The notes: generated by a model from the letters alone, not told the origin. Shown: positions 30,138 to 43,360, counted from the stretch's first letter. The stretch is DNA of 64,000 nt from Paramacrobiotus metropolitanus (GCF_019649055.1 NW_026570265.1:744001-808000); one strand, 5' to 3'. Numbers and translations are program-made.

Positions 30138-31772
30138 TGAATGATCGAATCTGAGATCTTTGCGCGGCGTCTCACGAGTGTATTTAATTCATTACTTGCA
30201 AGTTGCAAAGACTGTTAAGGCTGTGCTATATTCGTTTCCGTCTTCCGGGAACTGCTAACTAAAATTCGACAGCAAATAGAAACTAAAAATATACAATAAA
30301 AAACAAAATTTAAATTTTTAAATTTCAACTAATCTCTGCTTGCTCTTCTGAAGAAAATACAAACAAATAAAAATCCTTTCTGAGAGTGCGCGTACCTGGG
30401 GCCTGGGCTTTTGCTCTTATACTATTGCACAGCGTTCCGAGCCCAGTTTTAAGGGGCAAATGCACTCAAGAGTTCGAATGCGAACGCGACTGGCTAGAGA
30501 TTTTACATTCTGATTGCACTGATATTTGCGATTTAGCCGCACAAAAGTTTACAAAACTAAGTACGTACTTAATCTTAAATTAACTTTTATATTTACCGTA
30601 CTTTATTACCAAACTACAGTATCAGATAGATTTTCCTAACAAATGCAAACAGCAGCAGTAAAATTTAATTTTCAATTTAATTCTGCAGTTGTTCATTAAT
30701 CACTGTACTCATATGCCTGGCTGTTTTTACATATACTCGTATAATATCTATATACAGTACTTCCAAAGTCAATATTAAAATTAGAGGTTTTGAGCAGAAA
30801 ACACCATAACCTTCTATGCTATCTATACTTCTATGCTATCAAAATACGAGAAATACAGTACTGTAGCAGTCTCTGGCATCTTGAGGGCGAGGGATTGTAT
30901 ATTTATAATTATATGCCATTTTTTCTTTTTTCTTTCTTGTATAAGTGGATTATTGAAAAGTGAAAACACCCCAGGCGCGATATACAATACTACAGATCTG
31001 TAGTGTTGTTTAGTCATTATTGCAAATTTTCAACATACCGTGGGTTCGCACTTATGTACAACTTACAACAGTCACAAGTTACAAGGCATCAATCTGCCTG
31101 CTTGTGAGAAAAAAAGAATTATGCAAAACACTATTAAACAGAAGTTCGATGACGCAATGTTCGATGTTCGTGAAAAAAAAATAAATCAAATTATTGAACA
31201 GCTTCATGCAGTTCAATTCTGATTGGCATAATCGTAAGTACAGTAAACGTTTTATCCAGCAGTTCAATATCGGATTTTTGTCGCCTCGATGCACGTACTA
31301 GTACCATCAAGTGACCTTTCTGTGTTATTACCACGGATCGTACTGCCGATTTACCATAAAGGCACGCGTAAGTTCATATATTTAAAATGCGTCACTTTCT
31401 TCCGCAGACGCTGACAGACACACACGAAAAAACTTTGTGCAAAGCTTTGCGCTAAAAAATCTTGTATGTAATTAGAAACTTCGAATTTTGAAGTACTGTA
31501 CATATATGGACTTCCTTGAACCTAATTCATTAAGATGAACAGCAGCTATAACCTATTTCGTTACATTTACTGAAATAAATCATTTTATATTAGCAACCTT
31601 TACGGCAACCTAATCACAGATGCTGCCAGAAACTAATAAATCAATACGAGTCCAACTCTTCCAAGAACGTACAAGTAAAACGTTAAACCACTACATTTTT
31701 AACATAGTATAAACATAATTAACTCGTAAATTTAAAGAATCGACAAAACTCTGAAAACCAAAAATGTTGTGG
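30138..31772. other. No gene seen; AT-rich
   Basis: About 1.6 kb holding the promoter side of the 244-aa gene and the 3' side of muskelin. One short tandem repeat occurs near 30811-30840 (CTTCTATGCTATC, two copies). A plus-strand frame near 30386 lacks an ATG and splice support. Confidence 0.4.
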
Positions 31773-34700
31773 TTACAACTGTACGAGATCAACTAAATTC
31801 TGGCTAGGCGGAACCATTGATTCTGGGAAAAAGTGGCATAATCGTGCAAACACTTGCACCCGATTTTCCAACTCCACACCGGCGCCTAAAAACCGCTTGC
31901 TTAATTTGTTAAAAATGCAATATATTTATCAAAATAAAATCCTTAAGGTATGTATCTACAGTGCACTTTTTAGCACACCTTGTGAACTTCACCGAGGCTA
32001 TGTAGGAAAAATTTAATCTTCGACAAACCTGTATCAAACTTCACAGACGGTAAACTTGGTGGAGCACGAAATAAGTATGCCGGCAACTGGTGAAACTGTG
32101 AATAAAATCATGTATATTACAACAACATTCCGATAAACGATTCATTATGGCAGCGGAATATATGTACCTCGTGCATTTCCTTCGCCGAGCTGCTGTCCAC
32201 AACTCCTGCCACATCATTTTGCAGAAAATTTACAGCGGCCAGTGGATTATGCGAACACAGTTCCAGAAACTTCTGTTTTCGAATAATCCATCGCACTTGC
32301 CGCAGTGTTGCTTCCAGTTCAGGCTTTCTCAACTGCAATGGAAGTAGCCAGTTAGTATTTTTGACTGTTTGTCGCTGTTTATTATTATAAAAACGTGCCA
32401 CCATACCCTCAATTCCCAGAAATCGCCCAGTCTCAGCTTTGATGCACCAGACGCTTTTACCGCACTCCCCCCAAACAAGAAATGTGTCTTCGAACCCGTA
32501 TCATATACAAGCTGATATGCATAGCGAGGGGCTGGCTCGCGATTACATTCATCAGATGCTGTACGACATGCTGACCATTTCCCACTGGCAACGGAGAAAA
32601 CCCAAACATTGTTCTGTGCCTGTTCGTCCGATTTGTTCTTGTTTCTAGCTTCCCCCTGGAAAAAATCAACCATCAGATATTTAAAAACACCGACTTCTAA
32701 ACACATTCTTCAGACTATTATGAATTCCCGTAACGGGGACTCTAGAGACAAAATATATCGTAGGTCTTACAAAATGCAGGTGTATTTCTTCCCGGTCCGG
32801 ATCGAAGGTTGCTCGTGGACTGAAACCAACCGGCACTACAAAACAAATACGAGTTAGAGAAGACCGTACAATTTTCAAAAGATATAAAATATCCTCACAA
32901 AGGTCACCCGCTTCGGCATCAGCAAGTATTCTGTAGTCGTTGCTATCAACGTTGTAAACCAGCATATCTTTGATGGCATCTTCAATACAGTGTCCGCCAA
33001 ATATGTACAAAGCACGCTGACCCTGAAAAGAATTGTCTTTTTTCAAAACTACTGAAATCAAACGAACATAATCACAATTTTTTAAGTAGTTAAAAACGAA
33101 AAGCATAAGAAACGGGATTTACCAGAAACATACCGGATGGAAGATCATACAGTGTCCCGCTCTTGGCTTGAACGACACATCTCGGCCACGGGAGGCTCTT
33201 ACATCGGGGCGCAAGCATTTCCAGGAATTACTACGGATGCTGAACACATACAATCCACTATACCAGGCTCCTTCGGTATTTTCTGTGGCTTTTCTCTCCA
33301 CAATCTTCCCACCGCATACATAAACAGCCTTGCTCTGAGGATCCAGCGCCATTTGATGGTTCATCAGCAATCTTGGTCCGCCGTCGGCAAATGTGTCTTT
33401 GCTTATACATGTCCAGGATCTTCGTCTAATGTCATACATATATAAATCGCTTTTCATTGGCTCGTTGGTTTTAGAATTGGGGTCCACGAAGCGGCCAAGA
33501 AGGAAAATCGTTTGATCATCTTCATCCAGGATCATCTTGTGACACGAGCGTGCAGATGGACCATTCTGTAAAACTTCTCCATCGATAAGCTCATGCGGAA
33601 ATCAAAATAAAAACCGCAACAAACATATAAAAAAGCTAACAAATCTGAAGTATAATGATTCGGAAATCGCGAACACCCAAAACAGCGAATTTGAGATAAC
33701 CTTCTTTTCATAAATGTACAACACAGACATAATACGATTGTACCACAGGTGAATAAAGGAAGAGATTTTATAAAAAGATACAGACAAAAACTTACGCTCA
33801 CCTGTTCGGTCGCATTGGCAGAAATAAGGGTCCACTGCCGCTCCGAAATGTCATATCTCCAGAAGTCCGACAAATCTTTACTGCCATCCCAGCCTCCAAA
33901 CATATAAATAGCACGGGCGCTGGAATCCATCACCATTTGATGACCGCCTCTCATGCAGGGAAAAAATTCTACAGCAGAAGACTAAGTGTTACTGCAAAAC
34001 AAAAGACAATTTGAGCAAGTTGCGGCAGTTCCAATACCAACGACAGTAGCGGCAATTTCGCCATAGACGCACTATAGCAAAATAGCGCTGCTGTCACTGG
34101 TACTGCTACGGTCGCAGCTTTTCCTAAATTGTCTAAAATGATTGGAAATTTCTTCCGTCTACCTGGGGATACAATTGCATGGTCAGACATCAGACGTTTC
34201 CACGCGGGTCTGTAAGGCTGTCGTGAGATGAAATCTTCGAGCAACCCGTCATTCCCTGCTTGCTCCATAATGCGTTCCGCCTTATCGAAGTCTCGTTGAT
34301 GTACAATTGTATCATACAATTCGGTAACTCGGGGGCTTTCCAGGTCGAAGTCGATTTTCTGTTTGAGCAACTCACACACATCCTCCAATCCCAATTCTCG
34401 AAAAAATTTCCAACAGACACGTAATGCGGTTGAGTGACGATACTGAAATAAAATTCCGTACATTTGTTCGTGCATAAAACTCATGTACCGATACAATTCA
34501 TTTATAATTTTTATGCTTCCTTAAGATATTTGTGTCATATATAGCTCTGAAACTTAACCCAGCTTGATTAATTTGCCAGTGTGTATAAGTTAACTAACTG
34601 AGCAAACAGGAAGCCAAAGCCATTCTTTTTCCGAACAGAAAGCCGCCAGCTCAAGCAAAGAATTTTGCTTAACCGAGACTTACTTTTTTAACAACCTCCA

Positions 34701-35590
34701 AATTTGGCCGCACTAAATCGCTGTCGTCGACGCCACTGAGCTCCACATGCCAAATGCAATAATTGAAACCAGAACCCCATGCTTGTATTGGAAGGATTCT
34801 AACATAACGTACAGGAAATTCCACTTGGTCGATTGTGTGCCGCAATGGAAAGGACTCGGCAAAACTGTCATTGCGCAATGATCCTTCGTATAACTTCATC
34901 AGTGAGTCCAGCGTCAGCCCTCCGTACACTTCAAATTTTCTCACATTGCAAACGTTAGCTTTCTCATTTTTTCCAAATGTTATAGCATGAAGAAATGCAG
35001 GCGCTGAAAGCTTCAGCGTGATGAATTGTGGGTATGAATTACTGTCCGAACACCATCTACAATACAGAAGTGAGGAAGCATTTTAATTTTTGAAGTTAAT
35101 TAGTTTCTACCAGAGTACGAGTAGGCTCATTGTAAAGTGAACTAACTACTGCCAAATAAAATACAAAAACATTTTACATAAGCACTGTCAGACACTTGAG
35201 CGGCGCCGGAATGTAGTTTAAAAATATTCCAGAAGCACCAATAATCAGGCCGCAGACCACAACATAAACCAAGCAAAGAAGCAAAAGAACTTATTACTTA
35301 TCATACTTATGGCTTATAACTTCCGTACCTGGATCCCGAATCACTGGGCTTATTCTCCAATATTTTTCTGAAGATAACAGCACGTTTGCAAATTGCAGTT
35401 AACGCAAAACATTCGGTCAAACGGAAACACAGTGTCGAAGTACTATGGTGATTTTAACAATCACAGTCGTATCACACTCTCTCATGCGCAGGAGCTTGAA
35501 AACTTACTCGGCTGGATAATCGGCAATAAAACTTGAAACTTCACAAATTTCGTAATTCAGCTTGCGGGCCGTTGGCTTTTTATCTTCCAT
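31773..35590 (-). CDS. MKLN1: Muskelin, 705 aa
   Basis: Kelch protein of the CTLH/GID E3 ubiquitin ligase complex, also linked to cell spreading and receptor transport. Eleven exons: 35508-35590, 34684-35056, 34163-34442, 33802-33968, 33134-33565, 32899-33022, 32771-32835, 32407-32655, 32168-32332, 32029-32095, 31773-31885. All junctions close in phase to 706 codons; human muskelin has 735 residues. Order: N-terminal discoidin-like domain (residues about 10-155, NVRKFEVYGG, SGFNYCIWHVELSGVDD), then a LisH/CTLH helical part (VCWKFFRELGLEDV, DFDKAERIMEQAGNDGLLEDFI), then kelch repeats (MRGGHQMVMD, IYMFGGWDG, NGPSARSCHKMILD, ALYIFGGHC). The C-terminus CHFFPESMVPPSQNLVDLVQL matches the conserved muskelin end. 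Divergent from mS25. Confidence 0.95.
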
Positions 35591-36165
35591 TGTTGCGCTA
35601 AGGAATGCCAAGGAATCCAATGCAAACGCAAGATTAATCTTAAAAAGGATGAAATGCTCTGCAGCCCAAATACTGGATTAACAAGTAGATACAACTTTTA
35701 ACTTCTGCTGCTGCTCTTATGTTTGCGTAGCGTGACTCAGTTTTCCAAAATAAAGAAGAGTCGGATTCACTGAAAACAATTTAGCCAAGAGTCTTTTGAG
35801 AATACTCGAAATTGTTTGATATGAAAACGTTTAAATTCAGAATTCAAATTGCATCAAATTTTGTGATTTGCGCAGTTTTCGACTTTACAGTTTACATATC
35901 AAGGATTTCGGCGTCCGCCGTCGCGTGCCGCTTTCAGGCAACCCTATTGGTGGGCGTTCTTAACTTGCTGATAGAGAAATTTTTAGGGCTTGAACAGGGG
36001 GCCTTGATTTTAACATCCTCGGCGCGGCAGGAGGCTCAGCTTGTTGCACAGTCGAAGGGATTTGCAGCCGCAGAAAATCCCGTTTTTACACTTTTTCACA
36101 ATTATTTGTGGGAGCGATTTGTCGTTTACAACATAGCGTTCACCGAGAAGTTGTAAGATTTAGGA
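35591..36165. promoter_or_regulatory. Divergent promoter region muskelin / mS25
   Basis: 575 bp between divergent start codons. An open frame at 35812-36156 ends just before the mS25 ATG. It has no ATG-supported start of note or recognisable motif and is treated as chance. Confidence 0.5.
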
Positions 36166-37021
36166 ATGCCTCGATTCAAGAATTTCTTTATGTCAGGACC
36201 TGCTCCAATCCGTAGAACACTTCAGTATTTAGAGGGGGGACAAATTCAGTTGCGCGATGAAGTACGGATTGTATGCATGTACTGGCGCGATCGGGATTTC
36301 GCGCACAAAGGAGCCAGGTGAGTGTTTTCGTTCAGATATTTTGCAGATGGGTTCTCAAAGGAACTAGATTGTCGGATAAGATTTGACGCGTCTCGGCGCC
36401 TACGCCGACTGTGAAAATACGATGTTGTAGATCAGGGGAAATTTGAGTGATTGATGAGACTACAGAGTGCATACATACTTATGTGTATTACTATTTATAC
36501 GGACTACTTTGCAGAGAATTTGTGTTTTGGAATTACCCTCAATTGCAATACAAGAATCCTCATGTTCAATTTTTGACGTTTACAAACTACATGCCAACTC
36601 CGGTTATCCAAGCATATCTTGGTATTGCATGCTGTGTAATTTGTGTTTGAGTGCAAAAGATGCTGAAATTACACCTTCTGTGCTTATAAATAATGTAAAA
36701 GACAGTAAAAAGAAACAATATAATTTTGTTCTAGAAAACGGCCAGAAGGTGCTGCTTGATGTATTTGACAACACTCGCCATGAAATCCATGAACGTGTAC
36801 GAAAAACGATTGGGAAATCAGAGGAGATTTTGGCAGCGGAAGCAGTTGCCCGACAAACCATCGCCAATCCTGCCAATTTCGGCAAGGGATTTCCTCGCCA
36901 CTGTATATGCGAAGTTCCCGGACAGATTCCATGTTCTAATGTTGTACCTTTTCCCAAAGAAATGCGACGGAAATTTTATGAGAATCCTTATGACGTCGAT
37001 AGCCCGATGAAGGAAGAATAG
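36166..37021 (+). CDS. MRPS25: Mitochondrial ribosomal protein mS25, 181 aa
   Basis: Component of the small subunit of the mitochondrial ribosome. Three exons: 36166-36317, 36515-36621, 36735-37021, in phase. The N-terminus has PIRRTLQYLEGGQ, the middle WNYPQLQYKNPHVQF and MPTPVIQAYL, then LLDVFDNTRHEIHERVRKT-like residues. The C-terminal half has NPANFGKGFPRHCICEVPGQIPCSNVVPFPKEMR. These blocks match human MRPS25 in order and spacing. Length is close to the family's 173. Convergent with rabenosyn-5, with only 183 bp between the stop codons. Confidence 0.95.
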
Positions 37022-37204
37022 AACCGTCAACAGGATAATCAGCTGTACATGTATTTGAGTGTTTATTTTCAGTTTTTCTCGTATTCAGATGGACTCCTCA
37101 CGGTAAAAGTGTAAAAAATCGTAAGAAAAACAGTCGTTACTCTGATGTCATACAGTTTTCTACAAGTAATCAACGGTGTGCTATAAAAATAAAAATTTCA
37201 ATTA

Positions 37205-39757
37205 TCACAGGTTGTGCACCACTTTTTGCCGATAAACCTTGGTCAGTTCATTCAAATTCTCTGTCAAAATACTAACTTCATCTAATCTACCGGCTTTTCT
37301 TGCTTGGTCGACAGTTTTTTTAATAACTTCGATTTGCTGTAGTAACGGATCATCCTCGGTGTCAATTTCCGTCGCTTTGACCTGTTCCGGTGCCCAACCG
37401 GCGTTCAACCGACTTGACGGCCGGCTGTTCGGTTCATCGGGCTCATTAAATGGATTGTGATCATCCTCACCGTCGTGGTCGCTATCGAAGGGATTTTTCG
37501 AATCAAAGGGATTTTTTGTTTCAAAAGGATTGGCATTAACCGGTTTGGGTTTGACTAATTCTTTAGGGAATTCTCGACTGTGTCGCCTGGTTTCGAGTTT
37601 TCGTTGCTCCTCAGCCGCCTTTTGTGCAGCCAACCGTCGTTTGGTATCTTCTCTCCGCTGTTGCTGCAGTTGTTCCAACTGCTGTGGAGTCGGAAGGGGA
37701 GGAAGCACCAGCACACGTGCTTTCAGATACTCCACTGCGTTAATTCTCACGTTATTCCTCAGTTTTTCTTCCTTCGGATGGCTCGCGGGGGGAAGAGCAG
37801 CAATCTTTTTACTGAAAAGAATGGGTATACAATTTTCGTTTTACAATGAAATGCAATTTTTTACAATGGAAAGCAATTTTTTACTGAAGCCAAAAGATGA
37901 CAATTTTAACATAATATACAGATACCGAGCATCAGCAAATATAATATGTTACGAACCTTACGACATCAATGGTGTCGAAATATGTCTGCAGCTGTTGTCT
38001 CATTTCCGCAGCCTGATGCAAACTGTAGTTTGTTTCTCCGGCTCTAATAAACGACACAATTTTTTAAAATAAACGACTAGCAAAAGTTCAACATGCATTC
38101 TTAGTTTTCCATTCGCACGATGGTGTATACTCACTGTAGTGATATCGCCATTTCCTGATAAGCTGGATAAATTTTCTCGGCATCAGTTATTGCATATGCA
38201 ACACGCTGCAACACAGAATATGAAAGACAAATCAAGTGCGGATGCTAGATCATTCATTGATTATGTCTGCAGAGTACCACAATGGCTTTTGGCCATTGCC
38301 TCGCACACAGAAAGCTAACCTCATGAAGATCTTCAAGCTCCGTTCTGCTTCCCTTTTCTTCTAGCTGCATTATTCGGCGTTCCAGTAAATCTTTGCAAAT
38401 TGCACAGACGCGAATTAACTGTTCTTTATCCCGACCGCCCATCGAGGCAACAACTGACATTAAACTTTCACTACTGTTGGACCGCTTCATCATGGATCCG
38501 TTTCGGACACGTTGGTCACTGTTTTCGCCGACCACCGGCCGCAGGGTGGCACCCACCGGATTCGTAAGTTTTTCTAAAACGTCGGTAAACAATATGTTGA
38601 TACCTTCGTCCAGGGCGCGCTTTCAGAGAGCATAAACAAAATTTTACCAACAAACTCGGGGTCTAGAAAATCGCTACATTCCCCGCAAATGATGGAACCA
38701 CAAAGTCGGCAGTGGTGTTTCCGCATAAACATTCGGAATGATTTCCCGCATCCAGGGCAAATTGGAACGTCCTGATCCGCAACCCAAGGCGCCAGATGCT
38801 TTTCGAAAACTGAAATGGCCGACAGCGATATGATTACACAGTACTGATCATCAACACAACATAACCAAAATTATACTGATCACTGCTCCAGAATTAAGTA
38901 ATGGGGCTACAGTTTACAAAGCACCGTAATTCAAAAAATAGCTACGATAATAAATACGATAAATACGATGCAGCAGGGCTACCGAATCCGATTTCATAAA
39001 CAATAAACCGGGGAAAAACAGACGCACGCACAGCTTTTCACACTCATTCGGATTTCACCGCAGAGGTTGGCATGGTTTGATTAATTCTTTAAGTGGATCG
39101 CCTTCCGAATCGGATTCTGGATCTTTTACTGTTGAAATCGCTTCTGCCTTACCTAAACGCTGTCTCGGATCGGATGGCGCTTCGTGTGCTAATTTATCCA
39201 ACCTGATAATCAGTTTATTCGTTTCAACCATGAATCTCTCCAGGCGGGAATCCCGCACTTTCCGAAAATAATCCGTGTGGCTGCTGGACAGGCCAAGCAC
39301 TTGTGGTTCCCAAAAAATCTGATGGTCATAATCCTGCTCCTCAGAGTTATCACGAGAAATGCCTTTATGACTGGGCGTAGAGTGCGAGTTGTCCACAATG
39401 CCAACTTTGCGTAACAAAATCCCTACCAAAACAAATGTTTAACTGGACATTGTAAAATGGGACTATAATTTCTGCTAAACCAATAATTACTGATGAGCAA
39501 GTTTCAGTGATCCATACTCGAAATTCCCAAATCCGTACAAACTCCTTGCTGACAGATAACATACCTTTCAGCTGCTTAATCACTGATTTATCTTCCTCCG
39601 CGTGATCATGCTCGAAGTGGTCCTGCAGCTCGTCAATATTGCCACAGTCCTGCATGCATATGGGACAAATGAAGCCTTCTCTAACGACGACTTCTGCGGC
39701 GGCCGAAGGTTTTGCCTTCTGCGGCATTCCTCGACGGGCTGACGTCGCCATGTTCAA
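37205..39757 (-). CDS. RBSN: Rabenosyn-5, about 589 aa
   Basis: Early-endosome Rab4/Rab5 effector that links to VPS45 and EHD proteins in recycling. Seven exons: 39565-39757, 39059-39422, 38648-38809, 38320-38603, 38135-38205, 37957-38043, 37205-37811. Order: a C2H2 finger (CPICMQDCG...HFEHDH), the VETNKLIIRLDKL helix, and a FYVE finger (CPGCGKSF, RKHHCRLCGS, CGEC) that binds PI3P. A helical region with GETNYSLHQAAEMR follows, then four NPF motifs within 31 residues that would bind EHD proteins. The C-terminus (DPLLQQIEVIKKTVDQARKAGRLDEV) is a Rab5-binding coiled coil. The junction between exons 2 and 3 is off by one base, the only one that does not close: exon 2 ends in phase 2 while exon 3 needs phase 1. 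The start is the ATG at 39757 or two codons later. Confidence 0.92.
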
Positions 39758-40334
39758 CCGGATAAAAGCCTCTTCAGTTAATTGACAAGAACTGATTTGA
39801 TTTTGAATAACACGACCGTGTGTACACTGGGTGTACAGTACACGTTAACTTCCCAAAGTTTCATGCTGAACCTTCCAGTTACGGTCTGTGCATGGATAAA
39901 CCCTCCATAATTATTAAAAATAAAATCACTCCAAGACTTGCAACACTAAAAGACAAGGAAGCTGATAGGAAGAATGACGATGAATACTTATTGAATATTA
40001 CAGCAAAGGATGGTTTATGGAAAAATTAATAACATTTTTTGCACAGCGAGCAGGTGGATTTTTTTACCGCTCGTCGTCCCACTCACTGAACCTCGTATTC
40101 GCCACCCATTTGCGGCAGGGCTGCGACAGACTTTTGCGATAAAATACTCGAACTTTTTAACGGGTATTACTATTGGCGTATTGCAGTTTATTATTTGTTA
40201 TTTGCAGTTTGTTTGCAGTTTGCTGTTTGCTTGTTACATTTTTTTCCGATTTATCGATAAGTTCGCTCTTCTGCATTCTGTTGGCGAAACATTTAAACCC
40301 AGATTCTGCACGCAGTTTTGCGCACCCATGGGAA
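39758..40334. promoter_or_regulatory. Divergent promoter region rabenosyn-5 / 500-aa gene
   Basis: 577 bp between divergent starts. Open frames here (e.g. 40010-40351) do not show recognisable coding content. Confidence 0.5.
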
Positions 40335-42542
40335 ATGGATCAACAGATTAGAAGTTCGGTAAGGTTTGCTGCAGAGTGCAGAACAATTGGCACAGAAAAG
40401 AGGAAACCTCCACAAAATGATTTGAAACATTTAACTTGAGCCGTCGAGGTTTTCGGTGTCGATCGTCTTCTACTTACGACAATTGTGGCTAATAGTATTT
40501 CTGGTTTTCAGAACAAGAGCCATTACGATGCTTTTCATTTATATCTCCGGCAAGAGCGGTTCGATTTAGCCATCAAAGAAGTTGCGCAAATACGCAAAAA
40601 TCCTCGGTTCGTTCCAGTTGCGTAGTTTATTCTTGGATTGGTATACAATGCATTCCTTTTTTCTGTGTATACAGACTTCGGCACGAAGCAGTCAGAAGTT
40701 TTCTCACACGGGCCAGTGCGTTGTTCCGTCGTGTTCGGCTGGATCCAGCCGTCGGATGGTTGGCAGGGGAGAATGCGGATTTCGCGGATACTGTCAGAAC
40801 CGCTGTTGCGGTGTTGGGAGATGATTTCTACGCTGTCCTGGTTGAGCATTGTGTGGCCTCCGGGGAAGAAATAGATCGTTCGTTGGTGAATTTATTTCTG
40901 GAGTTTTCTCAGGAGGGATATTTGTGGACCGATGGTGTGGAAATTTAAAAATACTGCTACTGTTGTTACCTATCGTTCATTTGCTTAGCGTATATTTGCT
41001 GTCAGCCGGAATTTCATTTCTTTTTGTAGTGATTCGATTATGCTTGTCGCTGGCTGATTGGGAGTTACACCAGCATCACGACTCTTTTCCAGTGAATTTT
41101 GATGCAGTTTCCGAGCATTTATCCAGTATCTTGCAGTTTCTGGATGCAGCACCAAAAAAATCCATGCCAAATCCTATTTTCAGGGTACGATGTACCATTT
41201 TGACGTTTAACACTTTAACTTTTATTTTACCATAAGTTTTTGCGTAGAAACCGGAGAATACCAGCTCCGGAACCCGCATTTCTCCTGCTCAGTTTGCTTG
41301 GAATAAACCAGAGATAACGGCCGCGGAAATCTCGTGCCAGTTGGCACTTTCCGTTGTTTGTGCAAATTTGTTGCGACAGGAAGCTCCGGTTGGAAGAAAT
41401 ATTGTGGTGGAAGAGCTCTATGACAAAGCGCTACAGATGAAAATGTTCCGGGAAGCCGTATTGCTGGCAAAACACTGCGGTGTAGGAGAGTCTGCAGCAG
41501 TATTCCGAAGTTATGCAAACTGGTAAATTATGAATGTGCACTTGGTGACATTTGAAATTTCGAACACACTGGTTAGATTCTATTGCACATTGTCTTCACG
41601 TTACAGTTAATATCGTATTATTTTTAGTATTTGTTTTCTTTCAGGATAATACAAGTGTCCACATTAGCCAGAGAGCAATGGGAAGAATTTTTCGCTCAGA
41701 TCTCAGTTTTTATTAACCGGTTACCTCTTGTTCCGGCGGAAATAAACTGGCAAAAAGAAGTTGAAGATTCCGCTGTTTTCGTGGAAAGGTGAATTTGATT
41801 TGGCTGTTTCGAAGTATCCAGTATTCTCAGTCATCTTTCGCTTACAGGATACTTTCCATTCTTCAGACTTCCCTCGTTAATTTGTTTAAAGAAACGGGAA
41901 CGATAACTGACTTGCTCACAATCGTCGATGCATACCATATGGCCAGTTTTCCCATATTCCTCCAACTGGACCAGCTTTTAGTCAGTGTTAAATATTTCCG
42001 AGAATTATTATGGCATTTGCTGGGCCAGAGTTTTGCTCATGAACGGATTTTTCATTACGTTGTGGACTGGATTGATGCAGTTAATGGCGAAGCATGCATT
42101 GCAACAAGGCCCACGTTTTCTTTGGTACTTATCACGAAGATCAAGTCGTAAGTTGCGAACAGTTTACTAATAAAACTACATTTTTAGCAAGGTGATACTC
42201 GTGTGGAAATTCCATACATTGGCTCCACCTTATGGAATTCTATTCGGAACTATTTCTGCTCTGGAGACCCTACAGATAATGTGACAAATGTAATTTGCTT
42301 TTGCCGTTACACTTTTAACAACCAGGGTTTTACAGTGTGTTACTAATTATTGATGCTTGTAGATGTGGGAAACGCTGGAACATAAGTATAATGGCAGGAA
42401 TTTAGATAGTCAGATTCCAAACACCCATGATCAAACTGTGATAATATTCCGCAAGAGAGCGGCATATCCAACTAGCGAAGACGAAGAAAGCTCTAGTAGT
42501 GAAAACGAAAATGATGTGGAAATGCTAACTGGGAATGAGTGA
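40335..42542 (+). CDS. Unrecognised helical protein, 500 aa, acidic tail
   Basis: Nine exons: 40335-40358, 40512-40606, 40675-40934, 41030-41184, 41248-41522, 41645-41788, 41848-42124, 42188-42280, 42363-42542. All junctions are in phase, 501 codons with the stop. The first exon is only eight codons (MDQQIRSS). The protein is almost wholly alpha-helical in character, with TPR/HEAT-like words (DAFHLYLRQERFDLAIKEVAQIRK, EELYDKALQMKMFREAVLLAKHCG). A part from about 390 has Trp-rich helices. The last 25 residues are very acidic (SEDEESSSSENENDVEM). I considered Integrator subunits 8 and 10 because of general similarity of helical repeats, but no aligned block convinces me. Probably a scaffold in a nuclear or cytosolic complex; function unknown. 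Confidence 0.65.
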
Positions 42543-43360
42543 AAGTTGGCTGTTTTGAGTGGCATTGCTTTTCATTTGTGTAAAGTATTTTTCGGTTTTC
42601 TCTCGTTGTTTGAATTTTGTGAACTCTGCGTTGGGTTGGAAAATTCTGGTTATTACAGCTTTCAGTCAAAAATTAATGAAGTTGCGCATTCGAAGTATGC
42701 TCTACAGTAACTGAGAAAAATAAGTGCAAGTTATTTGTTGTATACACTTAACTTGCTTTTATATTGCAGTAAATTGTGTTTATGTTGCAGTAAATATAAA
42801 TATGTACGTACAAGACTGCAACGTGCCGTGTGCTTATTAATTGTAAGTATTCATTAAAATGCACTCCGTTATTCTAAATTTACGAAATGGCTGTGGCTCG
42901 ACAAACCGGGCGCATAGAATTTCGTTTTGCACCTTTCTATTCCCGGTAATCCCCTCAAGAAATACCAATTTTTTAATCATTTTCTTGCGCAAGATACTGT
43001 GCAGTTTCAAAATGGAAAACAACACATAATTCTGCAACGGGAAGCCAGAATATTTAGCGACTTATTGACCCCTACATCTTAAAACAAAAACGTATAAAGA
43101 TGTTCCAGTTGGAAGGTTCTTTTTGCCTTCATTCACCTGTAACTTCCAACATTTAGTAAAAAATAGACCAAATATACTACAATTACAATAACCCCATTTT
43201 TTTATAAATGGTATCTTTGGTTCCTAAGTACTCGTAGTAAATGAATGCCTATTAGAAGTTCAAATTATCACAATGTACAGAATTTCAATAAAATTACAAG
43301 AATCTCAGTCAAATAATACAGATTGGACCGCATTGGATGTTGTCCACGACTGACACGTTT
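42543..43360. other. Convergent 3' regions, no gene seen
   Basis: AT-rich sequence between the stops of the 500-aa gene (plus) and TBC1D30 (minus). Nothing coding recognised. Confidence 0.5.

Noticed and set aside
35812-36156. Plus-strand frame of 114 codons just before mS25
   Set aside because: No recognisable motif, and it ends nine bases before the mS25 ATG. I treat it as chance; an upstream open reading frame role would need transcript evidence.
40335-42542. Assignment of the 500-aa gene to Integrator subunit 8 or 10
   Set aside because: Only general helical likeness, no aligned block of conserved residues; left unassigned.
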